Part shown: positions 38,226 through 50,400 of the stretch, one piece after another
Layout: every line of letters starts with the position of its first letter
How positions within the stretch are numbered: position 1 is the stretch's first letter
From: Rotaria sordida
Lineage: Eukaryota > Rotifera > Eurotatoria > Philodinida > Philodinidae
Assembly (NCBI GenBank): GCA_905250125.1
Contig: CAJNOL010000979.1
Span: 25,350 to 89,349, forward strand
Direction of reading: 5' to 3'
DNA length: 64,000 nt
Notes under the pieces: generated by a model
What the model saw: only the letters and a program-made list of their open reading frames with translations
The model's database searches: none
Told to the model about the DNA's origin: nothing
Program-made: the position numbers and the translations under genes

Positions 38226-40962
38226 TTAACTAAGTCGTTTTCGTTTATTTGATTTTCGACTATTCGATTTTTTTGTACGAGTTTTAGTTGATTCTTAAAA
38301 ACAAAACAAAACAAATAGAAATATTTAATTCATTTTTGATTTCGTATATTGTTTTTATTTTAAATAAAATATACCTGAATTATCTTGTTCAGGTTGTTTT
38401 GGTGGTTCTAATTTATAACCAACAAGTTCACACCAACCAATTGGATAAATATTTGGTGATTGACAATCAATCCATTGTTCAAAATCTTCACCCCAACCAT
38501 CAAAATGAACACGAATAAGACTATCAGCTATTTCTGCAATTGTAGCTACGCATACTAAATGTGGTGCCATCATATCAACAGCTTCTATTTTCATGCCAAC
38601 AGAAAATAGATTTATAGTTTTTTTCTTTAAAAAATATTTTTCTATGTATTTATTTATATTAAATAATAATTATATATAATTTACTTTAATAATTTGAAAA
38701 AGATCTTTTGGTGCATAAACTGAATTAGTTTCAAGTAAATATTTATCCCATTGAAATTCACCATGATAACCTAAAAGAAAGTTAAATAATTAATAACAAA
38801 GAAAAAAAAAATTATATTGAGAATATCTACGAATTGGTGGTGATAATGGAATTTTATTTAATTTGCAAAAATTTATTGGAAATATAAGACGTGAACTTGT
38901 ATGATAACAAAACCAATCAGAACCATCTTCAACATTTGATCCATCAATTGATAACATAAAATAACCATCTTTGAATACCTATGAAAATTTCAAAAATAAA
39001 TTATCAAAAAACTGGAGCTGTTAAATCATCACCTAGTTACAACAATTTTTAAATCTTCATTTTTTTTTTCGATGTTCAAATCGCATGAAATTTTCAGCCT
39101 TATATCATAAACTTTTCGAGAGATATTCAATTGATAGAATACATCAGACTGCAGTGCTCTAGGTTTTCAATTTATACTTTTTGTGTAGAGAAAAAAGGAT
39201 CGCCGACCTTCTATATATTAGAAGTGTTTTCTTTATTTAATAATAAAACAGCTTAATTCGGAAAAACTAGCTCTACAAATTTACATGGAAGTAATTGACT
39301 ACCATGAAACTCGTTCGCGAATTTTGGAATATACGATCAAAAAAAAACATAAACAGAGAAAAAGATTTTCCGTTTTTTTCTTCTGAAAAATAGCATATTT
39401 TTCAAGCAGATAGTGATAGAAAAATGAGGTACTAAATAAAAAACCTTCTAACTAAAGATTATGAAATGTTATGATTTACTTTTACAACTGTTGCTGGACA
39501 AATACGAGACATTTCTAATGGATCAACTGCTTCTAATTTTTGACCTTCTTTAAATTGTTCTTCATCTGATACTGGTATTTCAACCTAAATAGAAAATTTT
39601 TTAATAATATTTAATAAAACAAAAATTATTTTTCCTTTATTATTATTACTTTATAAAAATAATCTGCTGTTGGAACATTTGCTGGATATGAATCTGTTTC
39701 AATCATTTTTGTTATTTCATTCTTATATTCTAAATTTTAACAAATATTAAAAAAAAAATGACTAAAAATACAGCCATTCTTACCTGCAGTAGCTTCTAAT
39801 TCATGTCCAATCACTTGCGACCAACCTAGAGGATGAATTAATTCAGATGTATGATGTACCCAAAAATGTTCGCCTGCAGTCTAAATATAATAAAAACAAA
39901 AGAAAAAAAAAATACTTGAAATTTCATGAATAAAATCTATAATATAAATTTTCTTCTTACATTTTCATAATTAATTCTTAATCGACCACCAATCTAAAAA
40001 AAGAATCTTTTATAAATCTTAATCAATAAAATTTTTAATTACATACAACTTCAGATATTTTTCCAATACGCATTGTTGATACACGATATTTATCAATAAC
40101 TTCAACAATCATATTCTTTTTAAATGGACAACGAAGTGATAATTGTATCTAATTTATATATAAAAAAAATTTATTCTTTTTTGTTATTGATTTGTTCGTT
40201 TTTTTTTTGTTACTTTCTGACGAAAATTATCTGGTAATGTTTTTGATCCGACAAGTTTATTGATTAAAAAAGTTTTCCAATCAGTTTGTCGATGTTCAAT
40301 ACCTTAAAAAGTAAATATTTATTAATAAAAAAAAAATAAAAAATCAAATTAGAAAGAATTTTTCTTTTGATTTTTTTTTACTTCTTGGTGGTGCTAATTT
40401 AACACCATTTTGTCCACACCAACCAACACAATGAACATCTTTATTACATAAATTACACCAAAAATCCATTGATGGATCATCACCACAACCTTCATAACGT
40501 AATAATGCTAAATAACCTTCGACACGAACAATAGATGCAAACCAAAAAACTTTTTCTTTTATATCATTTGCATTACTACCACAATCTGTATTAATTACTT
40601 CAAGTTTCATTCCAGGTGTTAACTGTGTCCACATATCATATAATGGTGTCTGAATATAAGTAAAGAAAAAAAATATACATATATATATTCGATCAAAACA
40701 GAAAATCTATTGAATTTTTTACATGAGGAAAATAACTGACTGGTGCTGCATGTGAATCAGTTGTTTTTAAATAACTACCCCAATTAAAAGAAGCTGTTGT
40801 GTCAGCTTTACAAAAAAAACAAAAATAAAAAAAAAAATGATCAGAATTATGAGAATATATACCTGATGTGGTTGGAACAGTATTACCATTTGCATGAGGT
40901 GAAGTCGTATTATTTGGTATTAGAGATGGAATAGATACCGTTTCATCAGATGTTGCCGACAT
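38226..40962 (-). CDS. Four-MBT-repeat chromatin protein (MBTD1/L3MBTL2/Sfmbt type)
   Basis: Binds mono- and dimethyl-lysine on histones; relatives work in Polycomb-type or TIP60 complexes. Thirteen exons: 40863-40962, 40723-40805, 40382-40649, 40214-40302, 40047-40148, 39961-39993, 39784-39880, 39650-39729, 39480-39584, 38831-38978, 38685-38770, 38375-38624 and 38226-38293; 502 aa, all in frame. Repeat 1 has FNWGSYL, APVSYF, PGMKLEVI, RYEGCGDD and DFWCNL. Repeat 2 has DWKTFLINKLVGSKTLP and LGWSQVIGHEL. Repeat 3 has GQKLEAVDP and DWFCYHTSSRLIFPINFC. Repeat 4 has FQWDKYL, GMKIEAVDMMAP, HFDGWGEDFEQWIDC and YPIGWCELVGYKLEPP. The last exon adds a basic nuclear-localisation-like tail (RKSNKRKRLS). 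No SAM domain or zinc finger is seen, which is closest to MBTD1. Exon 6 is only 33 nt. Intron 9 (501 nt) is the only long one. Confidence 0.88.
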
Positions 40963-42663
40963 TGAAAAGTAAACGTTAAAATAATACAATTTTTTAGATT
41001 AATCTAGAAAACAAAAAAAAATGTATTTTTTCATTTTAATCACACCTCTTGTTTGCATGCAATATAGTATGCATGTTTCAACTATATAAATTCATGTGAG
41101 AAATGTTATTAAAATGAGATAATGTCGATAGAAACATCAGAAAATTCTTTTTAATCTGCCGCAGAATAATAAATTCAAATGAAACAGAAGTATAATTTGA
41201 TGTTTCATGACTCATACATCATTTATTAAAAAACAACAGAGTCAATCAATCAAAATTTAATTGAAATTTATTTTATTTTTATAACGAATAATTATTTTAT
41301 TTTTTAATTATTAACATTAATTCTTTGTTTTTTTTTGTAAAATTTAAATTAACCCTAACAGTGAAGTTTTACCGACATTCAGCGACATCTCTCAGACAGT
41401 ACTGTCAAGTGATATATCATTGAAAGTTGAAAGCTCCCCTTGAAAACTCCGATACAAAATGATATAAATAATGTTAGGTTTCACGCGTCAGTTTTCTGCT
41501 ATTTTCCAATTTTTATAACATAGGTTCAAGAGAACGACGCTGCAATCCGTCATATCAGAGAACGGCCGCAATAGTAGAGAAAAAGATGAGCGTTTTCTAA
41601 CAAAAAAACACGAGTTGTAAAACACTATGACGGATTACGAAAAAAAACGGCGAAAATGAGTGCTGTAATTCGTCGTTACCAATGGCTGATATAACTGTCC
41701 AGTGAAATAACTGGTGATAGTTGCAATGTAGTTGTCAATAGTAATTTGAATTTTAGTCCGCAATGATTTATACTTCAAGAATCTGGAAATTCGATAGATT
41801 TTTCTGTAAAATGTAAAAATGAAAGTTTTTCACTATTGCGATTTGAAACTAAAAGATGAAATCTTCATTTATCTATAAACTTGTAGATTAGAATCCAGTC
41901 TATAAAATGTACTATTTGAAGTTTTTCTCTTTTGTCGTTTGGCAAGATACATCAATTTTAGTTTTACCTTAGTATTCATTTTTGAATAATCGACAATCGT
42001 TTTACTTGAAGAAGAGCTCTTGAAAAAATGCTTGAGTAAAAGCTACAGTTTAGTTCAATATCACATTTTGTAGAGAAGTGTTCGTTCTGCAAAATGATCG
42101 ACTTCGACAATTTTTAGCATATTCACAAAAAGGACTTATAGAGTAAATAAAAACTTGCTGATTCACCAGTAAAAATAATTTTTCAGGTTTTTCAAAAAGT
42201 CCTTCATTACTCTTGAACAAAAATATTTCTCAGATTATATTCAAGTTCTGATCGTGATCTATAGTTTTAAACTCGTCGGAAATAGTCTCTGACCAGACAA
42301 AAGTGAACAAACATCTCGAAAAACTCTTCAATCCATTCGTTACATCTGCCATATTTATCATTCATTATGACAAGAAATCAAAACAAACTTCAATACATGA
42401 CCATAATTAATTGTCTCATTTTTGAAAACATACATGTATTCTTAATTGAACGAAATTGATAAACTTCTCCATGTCATAAATGACAAGATATAAAAGAAAA
42501 GTCAGGTTAATAATTATATTCATTTCAAAGAAAAAAACGTTTTGACAAAAATTTGAAAATAAAAAAATAATAATTTCTATCAATAAAAAAATGAATTACA
42601 AAGCAAAAAAGATTTTAATTTTGTCTTCAATCAAAATAATATCACAAGAAAAATTATTACCAA
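40963..42663. other. Intergenic region between MBT gene and MAO
   Basis: 1.7 kb, non-coding. The motif GCAATCCGTCAT near 41542 recurs inverted (ATGACGGATTAC near 41627) and as a third variant near 41661, so a decayed inverted-repeat element may lie around 41370-41720. Its ends could not be set. Confidence 0.4.
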
Positions 42664-44280
42664 TTAAAAAAATCGTGATTTAATCATCATCGCAATACAA
42701 CCTACCAAGCCTATAGATGCTATTTTTAAAATCAATTTTACTATTGATGCTTTTGGTAATAACATTTCAATTTTTGATGGTCCATACATAAGTTGATTAA
42801 TATTAGATGATCGACATTCTTCTCTATCATCTACCGGTTCTTCATCTATCCATTTCAATGATAAATTTTCATCATTTTTTTTCAAATATTTTGTTATAAC
42901 TTCAAATGCTGCTCGTTCACCTGCTTGTACTGCTCCATCCATATAACCAGAAAATCTGGTTGCTAATTCAGTACCAGCAAAAATCAATTGACCATTATTA
43001 CCACATGATGTCCATAATTGTTCACGTAATGATGAAAATACTTCTTTTGGCATTATATCAGTATAACAACCACCACTAAATTGTTCGGCAGACCAATTTT
43101 GTTCAATATAATCACGACAACCTGTCAACATTTCATTACATTGAAAGGCTTGAGCATATTGTTCACAAACAGCTTGTCGACGTTCATCACGTGTTTTTTT
43201 AGCCCATTGACGACTTGAATCAGCAAGAATAAAACCCATTATAGCATAAAATTGATGTTCATCAGATGTATCATCATAAGAAAAAATAACTGGATTTGAT
43301 ACTTTTGATGTATCAAGTATAATACCAGAAAAACCATTTTCTTTCCAAAATGGTCGTTCAAATACTGTTATTGTCTTTATAATTGAACCCATATACATTC
43401 TTTCAGTTGCTTCACGTTTTTTAGGTGGTAATTCAGGTTCAAATTGAATTGTTTTATAAAGTGATGGTGCTAAAGCAATAATTAAATGACGACATGAAAA
43501 TATTTTATTATTATCACATGTAACTTTAATTAAATTTTCTGTTAATGACCATTCAACATGTTTAACAACATGATTAAGTAAAACATGATTATCACCAAGT
43601 TTTTCACGTAATCGATTTGATATTTGTTGTGATCCACCACTGAACTTTCGTTCTTGTGCACCATTTTCAATTTCACATAGACGCATTATTCCTAATCCAT
43701 TATTAACATATGAAAGCCAAGCAAACATTGATACTTCATTTGGTTCAACACAGAGTATTGCTCGAGCAGCAGCTCGATAAATTTGTTTTGCTTCATCAGT
43801 TTCCGCTAATGTTTGAAGCCAATCTTCAACAGTCATTTGATCGTATTTTAAAGATAAATTTTCATTTGACCATGGTGTTAAATTTGATATTTGTTCACAT
43901 AATTCTTGTGTTCGACATAATAAATAATTAAAATCAAGTAATGAAAATACACCAATTGAAGTTGGTATAGTACCCGAATATACGGATCGATATCCATTTG
44001 ATAATGTTAAAACATTTTTTCCTTTATTATAAATACGATATGTACGAATATTAAATTCACGTGCTAATCGAAGAATACGATTTTGAAATGGACCGACATA
44101 AGCACCTCCAACATCAACTGGATGTCCTTGATAATCAATTGTACATGTTCGACCGCCTACACGATCTCGAGCTTCAAGAATTAAAAAATTATCTATATGA
44201 TGATCAAATAAATAATTTCCAGCTGATAGGCCTGATAAACCTCCACCAATGATCAGTACATCTAATATGTCCGATGACAT
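42664..44280 (-). CDS. Monoamine oxidase-like flavoprotein, tail-anchored
   Basis: Oxidative deamination of amines with FAD, normally on the mitochondrial outer membrane. One uninterrupted exon of 538 aa. The FAD-binding Rossmann motif is IIGGGLSGLSAGNYL (residues 10-24), followed by EARDRVGGRTCT. Cys405 in FSGGCYTDIMP matches the covalent flavin-attachment cysteine of MAO. Tyr406 and Tyr446 (RFSGYMDGAVQAGERAA) match the aromatic cage, and Lys302 the flavin-N5 lysine. A C-terminal helix (IVKLILKIASIGLVGCIAMM) followed by KSRFF is the expected tail anchor. Length and C-terminus fit animal MAO. It lacks introns while most neighbours have many. A splice acceptor (TTTTTCAG) abuts the ATG, and TAF1 ends 147 nt upstream on the same strand. 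Loss of introns, retroposition or transfer could each explain the single exon. Confidence 0.92.
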   Translation of the reverse strand: MSSDILDVLIIGGGLSGLSAGNYLFDHHIDNFLILEARDRVGGRTCTIDYQGHPVDVGGAYVGPFQNRILRLAREFNIRTYRIYNKGKNVLTLSNGYRSVYSGTIPTSIGVFSLLDFNYLLCRTQELCEQISNLTPWSNENLSLKYDQMTVEDWLQTLAETDEAKQIYRAAARAILCVEPNEVSMFAWLSYVNNGLGIMRLCEIENGAQERKFSGGSQQISNRLREKLGDNHVLLNHVVKHVEWSLTENLIKVTCDNNKIFSCRHLIIALAPSLYKTIQFEPELPPKKREATERMYMGSIIKTITVFERPFWKENGFSGIILDTSKVSNPVIFSYDDTSDEHQFYAIMGFILADSSRQWAKKTRDERRQAVCEQYAQAFQCNEMLTGCRDYIEQNWSAEQFSGGCYTDIMPKEVFSSLREQLWTSCGNNGQLIFAGTELATRFSGYMDGAVQAGERAAFEVITKYLKKNDENLSLKWIDEEPVDDREECRSSNINQLMYGPSKIEMLLPKASIVKLILKIASIGLVGCIAMMIKSRFF

Positions 44281-44426
44281 CTGAAAAATAAAACGATTTT
44301 TTTCTCAGGCTTAAATAATTTTGTTCTAGGCTCTTGTTTTGTTTATTATCATACATCCACATGCATACACACACACACGCACAAGAAAGAAATATATTTA
44401 TATATTTATAAACAAAAATAAAATAT

Positions 44427-47400
44427 TTAGAGTTCATCTTCAGATAATTGTAATGCAGCTGCATCAGTTGATGTTGTATGAGAATGAAATGTTTTCAAAC
44501 GTTTTTTTGAATGTTTATGATGACGATGTTTTGATGATGATGATGATAATAATGTTTCATTTGGTATTAAATTTGAATTCTTTGATTTAGGTTTAGATGT
44601 AAATATAGATGATGATTGTTTTGTATCATTATCATCATCAGATTTATCCGATTCACTTATACTACCTATTTATATAAAATATTATTTTTCTAGAAAAAAA
44701 AAAGATTTTTTTCGTTCTTTTTACCTAAAATATCGTCTGTTGTAATTCCTCCAGTTGTTTGATATTGTTCATTATCATCATCATTATCTTCATTTTGTTC
44801 GGTTTCCATAACTTGCATATTATGTTCCATAGCTGCTAAATCACGTGCAATAAATGTTTCAAGTGACATACCAGGTGTTGTTGGACTTTTTAAATCATTA
44901 TTATCATCGGGTTCTAAAATTTATAGAATTTTTAAAAAAAAATGTTTTGTTTTTCTTATTCGAGAATTATTATATGTAAATGTATGTATATAATTAGTCT
45001 GTCCGGTTACATAAAAAGATTGTGCTTGAATAAAGTTAAACAGAAGATTTTCCGAACATAAAATAATTGAACTTATTCGAAATTTTTGGTTTTTAGATAT
45101 TCTACAAAGATAGTCACATCTCGAATACTACTTATATCATAATAATAGTATCATTGTAATATTTTTGTGATAACTCTTTTCAGAAAGAAATTTTCAAAAA
45201 AAAATATTGCACCATGGTTAGATCTATTGTCTCAGTTATGAACACCAATGAAAATATTTTGTTTAGAGAACTCTTCAATAAAATCCCTTTATAGATTCTA
45301 TCATCACACGGAAAGGATTAGACCTAGAACAAGTGCCTAATTGAGAATGAGAGCAAGAGCGACACTAAGGGCCACCTACCATCTGTAGATGAGGGCTAAC
45401 TATTCTGAACTATGGCTCTATTTTGCTACAGTTAAAATGAATTATATACTATCAATATATAAATCCACTGATTTAAATAAATTTCGCTGGTCTCTCACTA
45501 TTTCATACCAATCCAAAGATTAAAAATGGATCAATGCGTTATATGTGGACAAGCATAAAATAGGAAAATTCATTGAGGATGAGATCTCGAGATAATAGAT
45601 TGTGATATATGCAATTATCATCATTGACAAAAAGTATTCAGAAAAATAAACTGATACATAATGTATATTATATAGCTTCAGAGGATAATGTTCATTTTCG
45701 CCGATTGAATTCAAAACATAGAACGCTTATAGATCAAATATGACGTGTTCTATATATAACATTTTATTATAATTAATTAGTTTATCATCAAATCGATTGG
45801 TCACCATGTCTATTAAATATGTTGCCTGGTCGAAAACAGATGCCACCAAAAGAAGGTTTCATCTATCTTAATTTTTATCGAACAGCCTTTTGCCGACAGT
45901 ATAGCCTCCATATTTCTTAGAAGTTCAATAGCTAGATTCAGATATATTCGTGGAAAGGGTGTTGGTGTTTTCCTCCTCATACTGTCTCTCTCATACTTGA
46001 CTTGGTAACCAATCGATTTAGTAATAAATAAATAAAAATAAAATGTTATAAATAACACGGATCATATTTGATCTAGACTCATTTTCGGTTATGAATTCAT
46101 TCGGCGACAATGATCTATTTCACCTCAGAATAGATGTTGGCAAGATAATTCCGCGCTGATGTCTACTTCAACGAGTATGAACCTCCTATCGATCTATTTA
46201 CAATAAACATATAATGATTCTACAGTCTTCTTATTTCAGGAAGAACTCATTTAGAATAAAAGATTTGTTTATTTAATATTTATTATTTTTCTTACCTTCT
46301 ACTAATTGATTAAATGGAAAATGATTTGTTGAATCTGTTGTAATCATTTGTTGCCAATCATCATCATGTGATTGTTGTTCTATAGGTTTTACTAAACCTA
46401 ATGCTTGTTGTTCAAGATTTCGTTCAAGTGCATCAAATTGTTCAGAATGTTCTTCGAATTGTTCTTTACATGTTTGAACTATTTTTGATGCTACTGCTGT
46501 TATGGAATGTATTTCACCATTATATTGAACACTATTTGTATAAAGTAAATTAACATCAGCTAACATTGATGCACGTGAACGATATGTATGTTTAAGAATA
46601 TTCTAAAAGAAGAAAAAAAAATTTTTATTAGAAAATAAAGAAGAATCTCTTTTTTTTGAAATTTTTACATTTTTAATTTTTTCTAAATCCATTGGTGTTT
46701 TAACAATATCATAATAATCTTTAAAACGAACTTTATTAACAGCATGATGAAATGGCCGAGAATTTTCAACATTCATTAAATGTTCACTTAATATACGTTC
46801 AAATAAATATGATAGAGCAACAAGAAGATCATCATCTAATAATGGATTTATTGCTTTTTCTAATTTCATTAATTTATCTTCATTCTAGAAATAAATAAAT
46901 AAAATAAATAAAATTTTGATATATTAATTTAACTTACAGCAGCAAATTTTTGAAAACAAGCAGCAAATATTGTTTGTGCATCACGAGTTATTTGATCAAA
47001 TTCACCATTAAATTGACGACTATTCTCAACTAATTGTCGTATATCATTTAAAAATCCTTCCCGAGTTTCATATGTATGAGCAAGAACACGTTGACGAATT
47101 TTTTGTAAATCCATTGGATTTTTTATTATTTCATAATAAGCTGGATAACTTCGAGAATTAACTGGTGTTAAAAACATTGTTGCCTATAGAAAACAAAAAC
47201 AAAAAAAAAATTTATTTTGTAAAAAGTTATTTCTCAAAAAAACCTATCATTAATCTTGATATACTAGTTGTCCTATTCATCGATGTGACTTATATTTCCT
47301 TTGTAATTAATATATGAAAAATTGATAAAAGTTTGCAAATTTTGTTTACTATGAAGGTAAAAAATTTCATCTTTTTCTATTTTATAGAGATAAGATATTC

Positions 47401-50400
47401 TCAGAACATAAGAAATTCTTACAAGATCAGATTTTAATAATTACATATACTAGCAGAAAAATCGTCATGAATACAAGTTGTTTTGTGGCCATTGAACTGT
47501 TCATATGGCAACGAATTCTTTTTCTATTTAGCGAATATTTATATTCAAAGAGAAACTTTTTATGATAGAAAAAATAGAGCTGATGAAGGCACCTTGCCAA
47601 GTGATAAATGATTTTTACTTCATTAGATAAGTCATATGAAGAATCGGTAATGCTTTAAAAGATTCATACTCATAAGTCTTTCTTCTAATGTTATAATCAT
47701 TTAAGTGAATTTTTCAATTCAAAATTTCTATAAAAGAAAAAAAAAAAAATTTCTCAATGAAATTAATTCATTGCAAAAATGTTACACAGTCAAATGTCAT
47801 CTATCCTTAGATATGAATATTAGAAGAAAGTTTGACTTAAATAACTTTTCTGCAAGAAGAAAGACCTATAAACATAAATCCTTTTACACATTGTATAATC
47901 TTAATAGATCTTCCCTAATAAATATAATGTGATCTTAAAAGCGATTTATTACTTGTTCATATTTTTCTTCATTAGATCTTTTAAATCATAATAATTTCAA
48001 AAAAAAAAATTTTTCGAAGAGCATTCTAAGATTTGTTTTCTTTTCTCTCAAATACGAGAAATATATCATCATAATATGTATAAAAACTTACTTCAGGCAT
48101 ATCACGAAGTTCATTAAGAATACTTTCAAGTAAAGTAGCAAAACTAACAAGAGGATCAATACGTCTTCTTTGTACAGTTCTTGCACGTTTATCTAAATAA
48201 TCTATACTAGTTGATGCAGGTGTTGGTGTTGTTGGTGTATTTGGTGGAAATGAAAACATTGTACCTAATGGACCAGTTGATAATGGTGTTGATGTTGGTT
48301 GTTGACGAAATCCTGTTGATGATGTTGCACTAATACAACTTTGACTATGTTTAAGATAATTTCCAACATTTGTTGGTGTTGTTGAACTTTTACGTCTACT
48401 ATGACCTGTATGTGATAATGTTGTTTTAAGTGTACCACTAGATGTCGGTGTATAAGTTAAATTAATTGGTGGTGATGATGATGGTGATGATTTTGTTGGT
48501 GGTATAAATGGAATTTTTGATACATGAACAATAGGTGGAGGTGTTGGTGGTCGTTCAATATTTAAATTAGAATTAATTGATAATAATTGACTATTTGTTG
48601 TTGATTCATCACCATCACCTATTGATTCAATTCCACTTAATGATAATTTGGATGTTCTCGATTTTTTTGATTTTCGTGAAGATTCTTTTGATGAAACTCT
48701 AATAAATATTTATTAGAATATTATTTTAATTCAATTAAAAAATTAATCTAATAAACTTACTTATCAAGTACATTTTTTGCAAAGATTAATTTTGTTCCAC
48801 CACCTTCAACCATCTTAACTGAAACATCTCCAACATTCATTGAAGTATTTGTTATATCATGTTGTTGTAAATCAAAACTATGTTGTGCATCTTCATTATC
48901 AACCGTTATATTTGTTTGAATATTTCCATTATTTGTTGTTTTTCCATACATTGGACAAACTCGATTTGTTCTCATATGACCTTGAGCACCACATGCACCA
49001 CATTTAAGCTACATTAAAAGAAAAAAAAGAATCAATAAGAATTATAAATAAATAAAAGGATGAGAATAATAATGAACATATTATCGAAATTCTAGTGCTA
49101 GTAGAATACATGATAGACTACAAGAACATGTATATATTGTTAGCAAAAGAAAACGTATGGCCACATGTTCGGAGTCGTAATTGGTTCTTTCGGATAGGTA
49201 ACAATAATTAGCATCGACAACTGATGACTTGGATAACTTTTATTTTTGTCCAAAAGATTCAAAATACATATGGGTCGACTCAGTTTTTGATGCTAAACCC
49301 AAATATGTCATTTGTTTTGACTTAGGAAAATAGAGAATCTAATAAAAATCTCTTCCGAACAAATTATACATATTCTTGTAGCTTGTCATGTATTTTCCCA
49401 GCACTGAAATTTCAGCGATATGTTTATTTTTGTTTTCTGATATATTAAGCTCTTCTAAATCGAGTAGCAGTATAAAAAAAATATAGCTCAAGTCATGCTC
49501 TATTGATCACATTATGACTGAGCTCATTAACTTGCGGCAGTATCTATCTACTTAGTTTACAACAAAAAATAAATATGATTGTCAAGTTAGTAAGAAGCAT
49601 AAGTACTCATAATTTTAGATTTTGCAGCAATATTTATACACGATTAGATTTGTCAACTTAAGTGGTAGAAAATGTGTCCCTGTTATTTAAGAAGTATCCC
49701 ACCGATTTAAGATCTTTTTCAGATTTTTTTCTTCGTTTAATTGTTGTTGTCGTTGTTGTTGTTGTTGAATCAGTACCATTTATTGGTAATGTTATTGAAT
49801 TAATCATTTCATTATTTTCTTGTCCATCATCATTAAATGATGTTGAACTAAAATAATGAACCAAACCAGATTGACTATTACTATTTAAATTATCTATTGC
49901 TGTTGATATTAATTGACTAGTTGATGTTATATTATGATTATTATCCATAAATAAATCTGAATGATTATCATCCATAATATGAATATCATTTTTAATTAAA
50001 AAATCCGAATCATTTGATAATTTTATTGATGATAAATCATTATTATTATTATTATTATGATTAATATTATTTAATTGTAAATGTGAATTACGTATTGGTG
50101 ATGGATTTGTTGAACGTGATGATGGTGAATGATGATCAATATTTGTATTTGTTGATATTGTTGTATTACGTTGTTGTAAACGATCTTGTCGACGAACACG
50201 ACGTAATTGTTCTTGTAATCGACGACGTTCACGTCGTAAATTTTCACGTTGATCATCATCAAGTGTGAAAAATTGTCGACTAAAAAAATAAATAAACAAA
50301 TATATAAATAAGAAAGAACTAGAAAATAAATAACTTACATAAAATCATTATCTTTCGTTGTACGAATTTTTGAATAAGCTTCAACAACCATTGGTTTATG

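Noticed and set aside
50071..50268. Short frames on both strands over TAF1 exon 20
   Set aside because: They are out-of-frame shadows of the Asn/Asp-rich coding insert.
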